DNA of 64,000 nt from Oceanitalea stevensii (GCF_014837105.1 NZ_JACSPO010000007.1:19346-83345); one strand, 5' to 3'. Shown: positions 42,602 to 53,593, counted from the stretch's first letter. A program made the numbers and translations. Notes: generated by a model from the sequence alone, not told the origin.

Positions 42602-45118
42602 TTGTCCACAAGAACCGCCGGCGCCCGCGCAGGCGTCGCCACGGCCCTCGGGGCGGGGATGCTGCTCGCGTCCACCGTCCCCGCGGTCGCCACGTCCGTA
42701 CCGGACTCGGCGAACCCGATCGACCACATCGTCAGCAACATGACGATCGACGAGCTCATCGGCCAGATGACGTGGACCTACGTCTACGGCAACTCCGCCG
42801 ACGACGCCTCGATGGCCACCGACAACCAGGCGCGCTACGGCGTCGACACGCCGCGGGAGGTCGTCGAGAAGTTCGACCTCGGCGGCGTCCTGTACTTCGC
42901 CTGGTCCAACCCCGGCATCGTCAACGACCCGGAGCTCGCCGCCGAGCTGTCCAACGGCCTGCAGGCCGTCTCCGTCGGCGACGAGGCCTCCGGCATCCCG
43001 CTCGCCACGACGATCGACCAGGAGGGCGGCATCGTCGCCCGCATGGGGGCGCCGATGACGGTGCTCCCCGGCAACATGGCGCTCGGCGCCACCTTCGACG
43101 CCGCGCTCGCGCGCGCCCAGGGCGAGATCCTGGGCTCCGAGCTCGCCGCCGTCGGCGTCAACGCGGACTTCGCGCCCGTCGTCGACGTCAACACCAACCC
43201 GGCCAACCCCGTCATCGGCGTGCGCTCGATGGGTGAGGACCCGCAGAACGTCGCCACGCTGGGCGTCGCCCAGATCGAGGGCATGCAGTCCCAGGGCGTC
43301 GGTGCCGCCGCCAAGCACTTCCCCGGCCACGGCGACACGGAGACCGACTCCCACACCGGCCTGCCGATCGTCACCTACGACCGCGCCACCCTCGACCAGC
43401 ACCTCGTGCCCTTCGAGGCGGCCATCGACGCGGGCGTCGACATGATCATGACGGCGCACGTCATCGTCGAGGAGCTCGACCCCGAGATGCCCGGCACCCT
43501 CTCCCCGGAGGTCCTCACCGGCCTGCTCCGCGAGGACCTCGGCTTCGACGGCCTCATCACCACCGACGCCCTCGACATGGGCGCCCTCAAGGAGCTCCCG
43601 GACAACCCGCTCGACGACGGCGACATCGCCGTCCTCGCCATCCAGGCCGGCTCCGACATCCTCCTCATGTCCCCCGACGTCCCGGCGACCTTCGAGGCCG
43701 TCAACGCGGCCGTCGAGTCCGGTGACATCACCCGCGAGCGCCTGGAGGAGTCGGTCACCCGGATCCTCGAGTGGAAGGTCGAGCGCGGGGTGTGGGAGGA
43801 GGACCCGAGCGTCCCCGTCGACGAGGTGATGGACGTCGTCGGCAGCGCCGAGCACACCGCCACCGCCCAGGAGATCGCCAACCGGTCGGTCACCCTGCTC
43901 CGCAACGAGGGCGACCTCCTCCCGCTCGACGACGGCCAGTCGGTGTTCGTCACCGGCTGGGGCCAGAGCGGGGTGCCGAACCTCGCCCAGGCCTTCACCG
44001 ACCGCGGCGTGGAGGCCGACCACCTCTACACGGCGAACTTCCCGAACGCCGAGCAGATCGCCGCGGCCGCCGAGGCCGCCGAGGGCCACGACGCGATCGT
44101 CCTCATGACCCACACCCCGGCCAACACCGCCCAGACGCAGGCCCAGCGCGACCTGCTCGCCGCGCTCCAGGCGACCGACGTCCCCGTGGTCCACGTCCCG
44201 GTCCGCAACCCCTACGACGTCGCCTGGGAGAACCCCGCACCGGCGCAGCTCGTCACCTACGGCTACCAGCGCCCCTCGCTCCAGGCGGTCGCCGACGTCG
44301 TCCTCGGCACCGTCGAGCCGACCGGCAAGCTGCCGGTCAACGTCCCTACCGCCGACGGCGAGGGCGTGCTCCACCCGATCGGCTTCGGCCTCGGCTACGA
44401 GGACGAGGAGCCGCAGGAGCCCGCGCAGCGCTACGGCTTCTTCCTCACCAACGGCTGGAAGGGCGGCGACGCCGACTACGCCTTCCAGTACGGCCGGCAC
44501 ACCGACGAGGTCCTCGTCGGTGACTGGGACGGGGACGGGCGCGACTCGATCACCGTGCGCCGCGGCAACCAGTACTTCGTCAACAACGCCCCCACCGGCG
44601 GGCCGGCGGAGCGCGTCCTCACCTACGGCAAGGCCGACGACGTCGTCCTCGTGGGCGACTGGAACGGTGACGGCACCGACACCCTGGCGGTGCGCCGCGG
44701 GGCGACCTACCACGTGAAGAACTCCCTGCGCAGCGGGGACGCCGACCACGTGGTCGTCTACGGCCGCGAGGGCGACGCCGTCGTCGTCGGCGACTGGGAC
44801 GGCGACGGCCGCGACACCTTCGCGGTGCGCCGCGGGAAGGTCTACCACGTGAAGAACGCCATCGCCGGTGGCGACGCGGACACCGTCTTCGCCTACGGGC
44901 GCGAGTCCGACGTCACCCTGGCCGGTGACTGGGACGGCGACGGCCGCGACACCTTCGCCGTGCGCCGCGGCCGCGACTACCACGTGTCCAACACGCTGCG
45001 TGGTGGCGAGGCCGAGCAGGTCATGCGCTACGGGCGCGAGAGCGACGAGGTGTTCGTCGGTGACTGGGACGGCGACGGCCGCGACAGCATCGGCGTGCGC
45101 CGCACCCCCGCCGCCTGA
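42602..45118 (+). CDS. Secreted GH3 beta-N-acetylglucosaminidase with FG-GAP tail
   Basis: An 838-residue exported enzyme. A TTG start is chosen because GGAGG lies 6 bases upstream; a signal peptide ends near AVATS. The GH3 barrel (about 30-380) has DQEGG, KHFPGHGDT, the DSH catalytic His region near 250 and the nucleophile region ITTDALDM near 320, all as in NagZ-type enzymes. A GH3 C-terminal domain runs to about 600. The last 200 residues are five 45-residue repeats with VGDWDGDGRD, typical calcium-binding FG-GAP/VCBS units. It probably releases GlcNAc from cell-wall fragments or chitin. The DasR site supports amino-sugar control. Confidence 0.88.
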   Translation: MSTRTAGARAGVATALGAGMLLASTVPAVATSVPDSANPIDHIVSNMTIDELIGQMTWTYVYGNSADDASMATDNQARYGVDTPREVVEKFDLGGVLYFAWSNPGIVNDPELAAELSNGLQAVSVGDEASGIPLATTIDQEGGIVARMGAPMTVLPGNMALGATFDAALARAQGEILGSELAAVGVNADFAPVVDVNTNPANPVIGVRSMGEDPQNVATLGVAQIEGMQSQGVGAAAKHFPGHGDTETDSHTGLPIVTYDRATLDQHLVPFEAAIDAGVDMIMTAHVIVEELDPEMPGTLSPEVLTGLLREDLGFDGLITTDALDMGALKELPDNPLDDGDIAVLAIQAGSDILLMSPDVPATFEAVNAAVESGDITRERLEESVTRILEWKVERGVWEEDPSVPVDEVMDVVGSAEHTATAQEIANRSVTLLRNEGDLLPLDDGQSVFVTGWGQSGVPNLAQAFTDRGVEADHLYTANFPNAEQIAAAAEAAEGHDAIVLMTHTPANTAQTQAQRDLLAALQATDVPVVHVPVRNPYDVAWENPAPAQLVTYGYQRPSLQAVADVVLGTVEPTGKLPVNVPTADGEGVLHPIGFGLGYEDEEPQEPAQRYGFFLTNGWKGGDADYAFQYGRHTDEVLVGDWDGDGRDSITVRRGNQYFVNNAPTGGPAERVLTYGKADDVVLVGDWNGDGTDTLAVRRGATYHVKNSLRSGDADHVVVYGREGDAVVVGDWDGDGRDTFAVRRGKVYHVKNAIAGGDADTVFAYGRESDVTLAGDWDGDGRDTFAVRRGRDYHVSNTLRGGEAEQVMRYGRESDEVFVGDWDGDGRDSIGVRRTPAA
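44489..45115 (+). repeat. Coding tandem repeat, 135-bp period
   Basis: Units encoding YGR-x-x-D-x-V-x-VGDWDGDG begin at 44489, 44624, 44759, 44894 and 45029, exactly 135 bp (45 codons) apart; the last unit is partial. The DNA of the later units is close to identical over the DWDGDGRD stretch, suggesting recent expansion. Confidence 0.9.
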
Positions 45119-45140
45119 CCGCACCACCCCACCCCCAAGC

Positions 45141-45200
45141 GCCGAGAGCCGGATTCCTCCCGGCGCACCACCCCACCGCCGAGAGCCGGAACTCTTCCGG
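45141..45200 (+). repeat. Two direct copies of the dispersed repeat after the GH3 gene
   Basis: GCCGAGAGCCGGATTCCTCC (45141) and GCCGAGAGCCGGAACTCTTCC (45178) lie 37 bp apart, 22 bp downstream of the first GH3 stop. Confidence 0.85.
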
Positions 45201-45219
45201 CGCCTGGGCAAGAGACGGA

Positions 45220-45250
45220 CGAGGCCCCGCACCCACGGTGCGGGGCCTCG
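45220..45250 (+). terminator. Strong hairpin terminator after the first GH3 gene
   Basis: CGAGGCCCCGCACC and its exact complement form a 14-bp stem with a CAC loop. It is flanked on both sides by copies of the dispersed repeat. Confidence 0.75.
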
Positions 45251-45259
45251 GTCGTTGGT

Positions 45260-45283
45260 CGCCGAGAGATCCGACTCTCGGCG
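45260..45283. repeat. Palindromic variant of the dispersed repeat
   Basis: CGCCGAGAG and CTCTCGGCG form a perfect 9-bp inverted repeat around ATCCGA. The left arm equals the repeat core and the right arm equals its complement, as if two copies met head to head. Confidence 0.8.
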
Positions 45284-45284
45284 G

Positions 45285-45391
45285 TGAGGAATCCGGCTGT
45301 CGGCGCGACGGGGGACGGGCCGGGCTGTGAGGAATCCGGCTGTCGGCGCGACGGGGGACGGGCCGGGCGGTGAGGAATCCGGCTGTCGGCG
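45285..45391 (-). repeat. Three tandem 43-bp copies of the dispersed repeat, inverted
   Basis: TGAGGAATCCGGCTGTCGGC begins at 45285, 45328 and 45371, exactly 43 bp apart. This is the reverse complement of the core. The first two units share a GACGGGGGACGGGCCGGGC filler. The 314-bp gap between the two GH3 genes is mostly repeat and terminator; about 40 bp remain for the second gene's promoter. Confidence 0.9.
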
Positions 45392-45432
45392 TAGCGTGGG
45401 GGTGCTCGCTCGACCCTCACCCAGGCAGGCTC

Positions 45433-47562
<2,130 letters not shown>

Positions 47563-47565
<3 letters not shown>

Positions 47566-47579
47566 GACGCCCCGTCTCA
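47563..47579 (+). terminator. Small hairpin overlapping the GH3 stop
   Basis: TGAGACG and CGTCTCA form a 7-bp stem with a CCC loop, starting at the stop codon. A modest terminator at best. Confidence 0.35.
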
Positions 47580-47627
47580 CATAGACGCCGCAACGCCGCG
47601 GTGCTACAGTCCCCCGCCGTTACGTCT

Positions 47628-47655
47628 GTCACAGTTCAGTAACGTTTATGTGACC
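47628..47655 (+). promoter_or_regulatory. Three GT(C/A/G)AC half-sites at 11-bp spacing upstream of proVWX
   Basis: GTCACA, GTAACG and GTGACC begin at 47628, 47639 and 47650, one helical turn apart on the same DNA face. Direct GTAAC/GTCAC-type half-sites are described for MtrA boxes, and MtrA controls compatible-solute uptake in Corynebacterium. The 310-bp gap (47566-47875) also has GCCTCAGGC twice (47710, 47721), and no other feature. Confidence 0.45.
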
Positions 47656-47875
47656 GGTAAAGCCCCAGGTCAGGCGGCGGTTATCGGCGGCTCAGCGGAG
47701 CGCTCGAGCGCCTCAGGCACGCCTCAGGCGGTGGTCCGGCGCCCGTTTCGATGACATGGTGGTGGGCCGTTCCTCCATCCATCCCAGTTTGCGATGCCCG
47801 CCGTCAGGTGCGGCGATCGTGAGCGGTCGCGGTGCAGCCTGCATCGCGACCAACCCGAGCCGCAGTGAGGTGAGC

Positions 47876-49186
47876 GTGAGCGCGCTACGCGCAGAGAACG
47901 TGTACAAGGTCTTCGGACGCCGGTCCCAGGAAGCCGTCAGGCGGCTTCGTGCAGGTGCGAGCCGTGACGAGGTCAAGCCCATGGGCACGGCCGCCGTCAT
48001 CGACGCCTCCTTCGAGGTGCAGCCCGGCGAGACCTTCGTCGTCATGGGCCTGTCGGGCTCCGGCAAGTCGACCCTCATCCGGATGCTCAACGGCCTGCTC
48101 ACCCCCACGGCCGGCCGCGTCGTCATCGGCGACCAGAGCATCACCGACGTCTCCCCCGCGGAGCTGCGCCAGATCCGGCGCACGAAGATCTCGATGGTCT
48201 TCCAGCACTTCGCCCTGCTCCCCCACCGCACGGTGCTCGACAACGTCGCCTACCCGCAGGAGATCCGCGGGATGGCCAAGGCCGAGCGGCTCGCCAAGGC
48301 GCAGGAGGCCGTCGCGATGACCGGCCTCGCCGGCTGGGAGGACTCGCTGCCCGCGCAGCTGTCCGGTGGCATGCGCCAGCGCGTGGGCCTCGCCCGCGCC
48401 CTCGCGGCGGACACCGACATCCTGCTCATGGACGAGGCCTTCTCGGCCCTGGACCCCCTCATCCGCCGGGAGATGCAGGAGCAGCTCGTCGAGCTGCAGG
48501 CCAAGCTCGGCAAGACGATCGTCTTCATCACCCACGACCTCAACGAGGCGATGTTCCTCGGTGACCGGATCGCCGTCATGCGCGACGGCCGGGTCGTCCA
48601 GATCGACACCGCCGAGCAGATCCTCGCCCAGCCCGCGGACGACTACGTCGCGAAGTTCATCGCCGACGTCGACCGCTCCCGCGTCATCACCGCCGGCGCG
48701 CTCATGCGCCGGCCGATCTCCGTCGTCCAGCTCGGCGGCGGGCCCGGCGTGGCCCTGCGCGAGCTGGAGGCCACCCAGGGCTCGGCGGCGTACGTCGTCG
48801 ACCGGCGGCGCGTCCTCCACGGCACCATCCACGACCAGGACCTCCTCGCCGCGCAGCGCCGCGGGGACCGGACCCTGGAGTCGGCCGTGCGCCCGGACAC
48901 CTCCGCCGTGTCCCCCGACACCCCGCTGTCGGACATGTTCGCCCCCGCGGCCGAGGCGCGCCTGCCCCTCGCGGTGACCGACGAGGACGGACGCCTCGTC
49001 GGCGTCGTCCCCCGCGTCTCGATGCTCGAGGCGATGGTCCCGCCGACCGCGGACGACGAGAGCCCCGACGTCGCCGCCGAGCAGGTGCCCGCGCCGGCAC
49101 CGGCACCGGACGTCACCGCCCCCGGCGGGAACGAGGCGACCTCCGCCGTCCCCGTCCAGACCCCGGCGAAGGGTGAGGCCCGATGA
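47876..49186 (+). CDS. proV: Glycine betaine/proline ABC transporter, ATP-binding subunit
   Basis: A 436-residue ATPase of the ProV/OpuAA family. Walker A GLSGSGKST is near residue 58, the Q-loop is VFQHFALLPHR, the signature LSGGMRQR is near 162 and Walker B DILLMDEAFSALDP near 182. The family-specific N-terminus ALRAENVYKVFG is present. Residues 275-390 carry two CBS-like segments, which sense ionic strength in OpuA. The last 50 residues are Pro/Ala-rich. GTG at 47876 is chosen because the protein then begins at the conserved start with GTGAGG upstream; GTG 47870 and ATG 47756 are alternatives. The stop overlaps proW. Confidence 0.9.
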   Translation: MSALRAENVYKVFGRRSQEAVRRLRAGASRDEVKPMGTAAVIDASFEVQPGETFVVMGLSGSGKSTLIRMLNGLLTPTAGRVVIGDQSITDVSPAELRQIRRTKISMVFQHFALLPHRTVLDNVAYPQEIRGMAKAERLAKAQEAVAMTGLAGWEDSLPAQLSGGMRQRVGLARALAADTDILLMDEAFSALDPLIRREMQEQLVELQAKLGKTIVFITHDLNEAMFLGDRIAVMRDGRVVQIDTAEQILAQPADDYVAKFIADVDRSRVITAGALMRRPISVVQLGGGPGVALRELEATQGSAAYVVDRRRVLHGTIHDQDLLAAQRRGDRTLESAVRPDTSAVSPDTPLSDMFAPAAEARLPLAVTDEDGRLVGVVPRVSMLEAMVPPTADDESPDVAAEQVPAPAPAPDVTAPGGNEATSAVPVQTPAKGEAR

Positions 49187-50049
49187 ACGACTTCCGCATC
49201 CCCGTCGGCGACTGGGCCGACGCCGCCGTCGACTGGCTCACGAGCAACCTCTCGGGCCTCTTCGGCGTCATCGCCGACGTCCTGCGCTGGCTCTTCGAGC
49301 TCGCCGAGCTCGTCTTCACCACCCCGCCGTTCTGGGTGGTCGGCCTCGTCCTCGCGGCCGTCGCCCTCCTCGCCAAGAGCTGGAAGCTGGCCCTGGCCAC
49401 GGTCGTGGGCCTGGGGCTCATCTTCGCCATGGACCAGTGGGACAACGCGATGGCGACCGTCGCCCTCGTCGTCGTCGCCTCGCTCATCGCCACCGTCATC
49501 GCGATCCCGCTCGGCATCTGGGCCGCCCGCAGCAGCGGCGTGTCCACCGTCCTGCGCCCGGTGCTCGACTTCATGCAGACGATGCCGGCCTTCGTCTACC
49601 TCCTGCCGGCCGTCATCCTCTTCCGGGTGGGCGTCGTCCCGGGCATCGTCGCGACGATCATCTTCGCGATGGCCCCCGGTGTGCGGTTCACCGAGCTCGG
49701 CATCCGGCAGGTCGACCGGGAGGTCGTCGAGGCGGGCCACGCCTTCGGCGCCACCCCCGGCCGCATCCTGCGCCAGGTCCAGCTGCCGCTCGCGCTGCCG
49801 ACGATCATGGCCGGCATCAACCAGCTCATCATGCTCTCGCTGTCGATGGTCGTCATCGCCGGCATGGTCGGGGCCCCGGGCCTCGGGCAGCCGGTGGTCC
49901 AGTCGCTGCAGAGCGTCAACATCGGCCTCGGCGCCGAGGCGGGCCTCTCCGTCGTCATCCTCGCGATGTACCTCGACCGCGTCACCGCCGCCCTCGGCGA
50001 CCGTGCCCCGGTCTCCCGGGCCCTCAAGGTCCGCGCCGCCGAGGACTGA
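49183..50049 (+). CDS. proW: Glycine betaine/proline ABC transporter, permease
   Basis: A 288-residue permease with six or seven membrane helices (FWVVGLVLAAVALLAKS; LALATVVGLGLIFAMD; ATVALVVVASLIATVIAIPLG and others). The EAA-type loop that contacts ProV is REVVEAGHAFGATPGRILRQVQLP, near residues 182-205, read across two halves. It begins MNDFRIPVGDWADAAVDWL, typical of ProW. It imports betaine or similar osmolytes together with ProV and the binding protein. Translation is coupled to proV by ATGA. Confidence 0.92.
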   Translation: MNDFRIPVGDWADAAVDWLTSNLSGLFGVIADVLRWLFELAELVFTTPPFWVVGLVLAAVALLAKSWKLALATVVGLGLIFAMDQWDNAMATVALVVVASLIATVIAIPLGIWAARSSGVSTVLRPVLDFMQTMPAFVYLLPAVILFRVGVVPGIVATIIFAMAPGVRFTELGIRQVDREVVEAGHAFGATPGRILRQVQLPLALPTIMAGINQLIMLSLSMVVIAGMVGAPGLGQPVVQSLQSVNIGLGAEAGLSVVILAMYLDRVTAALGDRAPVSRALKVRAAED

Positions 50050-50116
50050 CCCCATCTCCACCCACGAAACCGACCCTCCACGACACGACGTGAACGTCAC
50101 ACGAAAGGGACACCAC

Positions 50117-51022
50117 ATGAAGATCACCCGACGCAGCGGGGCCGTCATCGCCTCCGCCACCGCACTGGCCCTCACGCTCGCCGCCTGCGGCAGCGACACC
50201 GACGGCGGGTCCGAGGACACCGCCACCGGTGCCGATGCCGGTCCCATCACCATCGGCATCCACTCCGGCTGGGAGGAGGGCATCGCCGTCTCCCACCTGT
50301 GGCAGCACATCCTCGAGGAGCAAGGCTACGAGGTGGAGATGGAGACGGCGGACGCCGGCGTGGTCTTCACCGGACTCGCCCAGGGCGACTACGACGTCAA
50401 CTTCGACACCTGGCTGCCCTCCACCCACGGGCACTACATCGAGGAGTACGGCGACGACGTCGCCGAGCTCGGCACCTGGTTCGAGGAGGCCCCGCTCACC
50501 ATCGCGGTGAACGAGGACGCCCCCATCGACTCGCTGGCCGAGCTCGCCGACAACGCCGAGCTCTTCGGCAACCGTCTCGTGGGCATCGAGTCCGGTGCGG
50601 GTCTCACCAAGATCACCCAGGAGCAGGTCATCCCGACCTACGGCCTGGACGTTATGGACTACCTCGTCTCCTCCACCCCCGCGATGCTCACCGAGCTGAG
50701 CGCGGCCATCGACGCCGGCGAGAACATCGCCGTCACCCTGTGGCGTCCGCACTGGGCCTACGACGCCTTCCCGATCAAGGACCTCGAGGACCCCGAGGGC
50801 GCCCTCGGTGAGCCGGATGACATCTACGCCTACGGCAACGCCGACTTCGCCGCGACCTACCCGGACGTCGCGGAGTGGATCGCCGGCTTCCAGCTGGACG
50901 ACGAGCAGCTCCACTCGCTCGAGAACATCATGTTCAACGAGATGAACGGCGAGGACAACGACGCCGCTGTCGACCAGTGGGTCGAGGAGAACCAGGAGTT
51001 CGTCGACTCGATCACCGGCTGA
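50117..51022 (+). CDS. proX: Glycine betaine-binding lipoprotein
   Basis: A 301-residue solute-binding lipoprotein. The signal peptide ends with LTLAAC (Cys24), then a Gly/Ser/Asp linker. The OpuAC-type domain begins ITIGIHSGWEEGIAVSHLW, with VNFDTWLPSTHGHYIEEYG near 95 and LWRPHWAYDAFPIKDLED near 213, rich in the tryptophans and tyrosines that form the cation cage for betaine. AAAGGGA precedes the ATG at 50117. It follows proW by 67 bp. This completes the transporter, which should respond to osmotic stress. Confidence 0.92.
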   Translation: MKITRRSGAVIASATALALTLAACGSDTDGGSEDTATGADAGPITIGIHSGWEEGIAVSHLWQHILEEQGYEVEMETADAGVVFTGLAQGDYDVNFDTWLPSTHGHYIEEYGDDVAELGTWFEEAPLTIAVNEDAPIDSLAELADNAELFGNRLVGIESGAGLTKITQEQVIPTYGLDVMDYLVSSTPAMLTELSAAIDAGENIAVTLWRPHWAYDAFPIKDLEDPEGALGEPDDIYAYGNADFAATYPDVAEWIAGFQLDDEQLHSLENIMFNEMNGEDNDAAVDQWVEENQEFVDSITG

Positions 51023-51039
51023 CCAGCCGCCAGCAGCAC

Positions 51040-51087
51040 CTCGGCTCCCGGCGCGAGGAGGACACACTCCTCGCGCCGGGAGCTGAG
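51040..51087 (+). terminator. Long hairpin terminator after proX
   Basis: Two 21-base arms (51040-51060 and 51067-51087; core CTCCCGGCGCGAGGAG) pair at all but one position, which is a G-T wobble, around a GACACA loop. It begins 18 bases past the proX stop. The remaining 137 bp before the next gene hold only its ribosome site (GAGAGG). Confidence 0.85.
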
Positions 51088-51224
51088 CTGTTCCGGGGCC
51101 GGCCGGGGCGGCGGGGCCGCCGTCGTGGCGGGGCGTGCGTGTCGGACCCGACGTACAGTTGTGAGGCCGTGGACGGCGGTGACCACCCGCCCGGCGACTC
51201 GAGCAGCACACGAGAGGTTTCCGC

Positions 51225-53300
51225 ATGACCGCAGCCACGACACCCGTCGCGGCCCCCGCGTCCACCCCCACCACCCGCTTCCGCGGTGACATCCAGGGCC
51301 TGCGGGCCGTGGCCGTGGGGCTCGTCCTGCTCTACCACGCGGGGGCGCCCTTCCTTCCCGGCGGGTTCATCGGGGTGGACGTCTTCTTCGTCATCTCCGG
51401 CTTCCTCATCACCGGCCTCATCGTCCGCGAGGTCGAGCGCACCGGACGCCTGAGCCTGCGGCGCTTCTACGCCCGCCGGGCCAAGCGCCTGCTGCCCGCG
51501 ACCGCCGTCGTCTTCGTCACAGTCGCCGCCCTCTCACTCCTGTTCCTCCCGGTGACGCGCTGGCGCGACATCGCGGGGGACATCGCCGCCAGCGCGGTGT
51601 ACCTCGTCAACTGGCGCCTGGCGGACCGCTCGGTCGACTACCTCGCCGCCGAGTCGGCCGCGAGCCCGCTCCAGCACTTCTGGTCCCTCGCCGTCGAGGA
51701 GCAGTTCTACATCGTGTGGCCGCTGCTCATCGTCGCGCTGTTCTGGCGCTGGCGTGGCGGCAACGCCTCCCGTCGCCTCCTCCTCGGCCTCCTCGTCATC
51801 GCCGTCCCCTCCTTCCTCTGGTCGGTGCACCTCACGACGGCGAACCCCGGCGCCGCCTACTTCGTCACCACCACGCGGCTGTGGGAGATGGCGGTCGGCG
51901 CGCTCCTCGCCGTCGTCGTCGTCCACACCGACCGGCTCACGCGCACGGCGCGCACGGTCCTCGGCTGGGCGGGGCTCGCGGCGATCGGCTACGCCGCCCT
52001 CACCTTCGACGCCGCCACGACCTTCCCCGGCGCCTCCGCCCTCGTCCCCACCCTCGGTGCCGCCGCCGTCCTGCTCGCCGGCAGCGGCGACGGCCGCGGC
52101 GAGCTGCGCCCCCTGACGGCTGCTCCCATGCAGCACGTCGGCGCCTGGTCCTACTCCCTGTACCTGTGGCACTGGCCCCTCATCGTCGTCGCGACGGCGG
52201 TCTGGGGCACCGACGGCACGCTCCCCCTGACGACCGGCCTGCTCGTCGTCACGGCCTCGCTGGTCCCCGCCTGGCTCACCTACCGCTTCGTCGAGCGTCC
52301 CTTCCACCGCTCGCCCCGGTTCGGGGTGCCGTGGCGGGCCGGCGTGCTCGGCGTCGTGTGCGTGGCCGTGGGCCTGGCCTCCGCCGGTGGGCTCGCCGTG
52401 GCCGCCCAGCGCGCCACCGTCCCGACCGATGCGCAGGCCCCCGGTGCCGCGGTGCTCGGTGACGACCCGGCCGCCGCGAGCGAGCCGGTCGACGAGCTCA
52501 CGTCGATCACCCCCGCGCTCGCCGACGCACCGGACGACGTCTCGGAGATGTACGCCGACGGCTGCCACCAGGACCAGCTCAGCGCCGAGGTGGTCAGCTG
52601 CGTCTACGGCGACGCCGAGTCGGACACCGTCGTCGCGCTCGTCGGGGACTCCCACGCGGCGCACTGGCAGCCCGCACTGGAGATGCTGGCCGACGAGCAC
52701 GGCTGGCGCCTGGAGACCTACACGAAGTCCGCCTGCCTCTTCGCCGGCGTCGTCGTGTGGGACATGAACAGGGAGACGCCGTACGAGAGCTGCGCCCAGT
52801 GGCAGGAGGACGTCCTCGACCAGCTCGTCGAGCAGCGGCCCGAGCTCGTGGTCGCCAGCTCGAGCGGCACCTACCGCGTCGCCGGGGACGGGGGACCGCT
52901 CACCCGGGAGGAGTCCTTTGAGCCCGTCTCCGAGGCGATGGCGGAGAGGTGGGGCGCCCTGGAGGACGCCGGCATCGACGTGCTGACCATCGCCGACACC
53001 CCGTGGTGGGGGACCGACGTCCCCGAGTGCGTCGCAGCGCACCAGGACGACCTCGGCGCGTGCGCCGTCAGCCGTGAGGACGCCGTCGCCCGCTCCGGCT
53101 CACCGCTGCACCACGCGGCGGCCGAGATGACCCCTGACGCCGCCATCGTCGATCTCACCGAGTACGTCTGCCCCGGCGAGACCTGTGTGCCGGTCGTCGG
53201 TGGGGTGCTGACCCACAGCGACTCCCACCACCTCACGGCGACCTACGTCCGCTCGCTGGCGCCCCGCCTGGAGGAGGCGCTCACGCCGCTCGTGCGGTGA
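51225..53300 (+). CDS. OatA-like acyltransferase with C-terminal SGNH domain
   Basis: A 691-residue membrane enzyme. The acyltransferase-3 domain (about 20-380) has ten or so helices and the motifs FRGDIQGLRAVAV, LLYHAG, GGFIGVDVFFVISGFLIT and FYARRAKRLLP, followed by HFWSLAVEEQFYIVWP. After a linker, an extracytoplasmic SGNH domain (about 445-690) has VALVGDSHAAHW (nucleophile Ser) and THSDSHHLTATYVRSLAP (catalytic Asp/His). Proteins of this build O-acetylate peptidoglycan or surface sugars. A GAGAGG site supports the ATG at 51225. It is alone between proX and the Trm112 gene. Confidence 0.9.
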   Translation: MTAATTPVAAPASTPTTRFRGDIQGLRAVAVGLVLLYHAGAPFLPGGFIGVDVFFVISGFLITGLIVREVERTGRLSLRRFYARRAKRLLPATAVVFVTVAALSLLFLPVTRWRDIAGDIAASAVYLVNWRLADRSVDYLAAESAASPLQHFWSLAVEEQFYIVWPLLIVALFWRWRGGNASRRLLLGLLVIAVPSFLWSVHLTTANPGAAYFVTTTRLWEMAVGALLAVVVVHTDRLTRTARTVLGWAGLAAIGYAALTFDAATTFPGASALVPTLGAAAVLLAGSGDGRGELRPLTAAPMQHVGAWSYSLYLWHWPLIVVATAVWGTDGTLPLTTGLLVVTASLVPAWLTYRFVERPFHRSPRFGVPWRAGVLGVVCVAVGLASAGGLAVAAQRATVPTDAQAPGAAVLGDDPAAASEPVDELTSITPALADAPDDVSEMYADGCHQDQLSAEVVSCVYGDAESDTVVALVGDSHAAHWQPALEMLADEHGWRLETYTKSACLFAGVVVWDMNRETPYESCAQWQEDVLDQLVEQRPELVVASSSGTYRVAGDGGPLTREESFEPVSEAMAERWGALEDAGIDVLTIADTPWWGTDVPECVAAHQDDLGACAVSREDAVARSGSPLHHAAAEMTPDAAIVDLTEYVCPGETCVPVVGGVLTHSDSHHLTATYVRSLAPRLEEALTPLVR

Positions 53301-53335
53301 CGGCGCCGCGGCCGGCGGCCCGCCTGCGCGACGCG

Positions 53336-53539
53336 TCAGAGCTCGCGTGCCTCCTCGGGCAGGAGCACGGGCACGCCGTCACGGACGGGGTAGGCCAGCG
53401 CGCGATCCGGGTCGGTGGAGCGCAGCTCGGGCGTGCCGTCGGGCGCGGTGCCCTCGACGAGCTCGGCGCCGGTCACGGGGCAGCGCAGGATGTCCCGCAC
53501 CCAGGGCTCGATCGTCGCCGGCTGCTCGCTCGCACTCAT
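53336..53539 (-). CDS. Trm112 family protein
   Basis: A 67-residue protein with WVRDILRCPVTGAELV and a late YPVRDGVPVLLPEEAREL, the standard Trm112/YcaR shape. Only one cysteine of the zinc pair remains. Eukaryotic Trm112 activates methyltransferases; bacterial members are poorly known. The ATG at 53539 has GGAG 6 bases upstream; GTG at 53542 is possible. A conserved position next to DUF3499. Confidence 0.85.
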   Translation of the reverse strand: MSASEQPATIEPWVRDILRCPVTGAELVEGTAPDGTPELRSTDPDRALAYPVRDGVPVLLPEEAREL

Positions 53540-53593
53540 CACTTGCTCCGTCTCCCTGCGCCGGGTGCGCAGGTCTCCAGGGTAGTCGCCGGG

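Noticed and set aside
40340..45232. A 1630-codon open frame on the minus strand across the GH3, regulator and NnrS-like genes
   Set aside because: Only 40340-41641 is a gene. The rest is a shadow of the GH3 gene on the other strand, a common artefact in GC-rich DNA with few stop codons.
47566..47875. A riboswitch upstream of proV
   Set aside because: I could not build a known riboswitch fold from this stretch; it shows only direct repeats, which fit protein-binding sites better.
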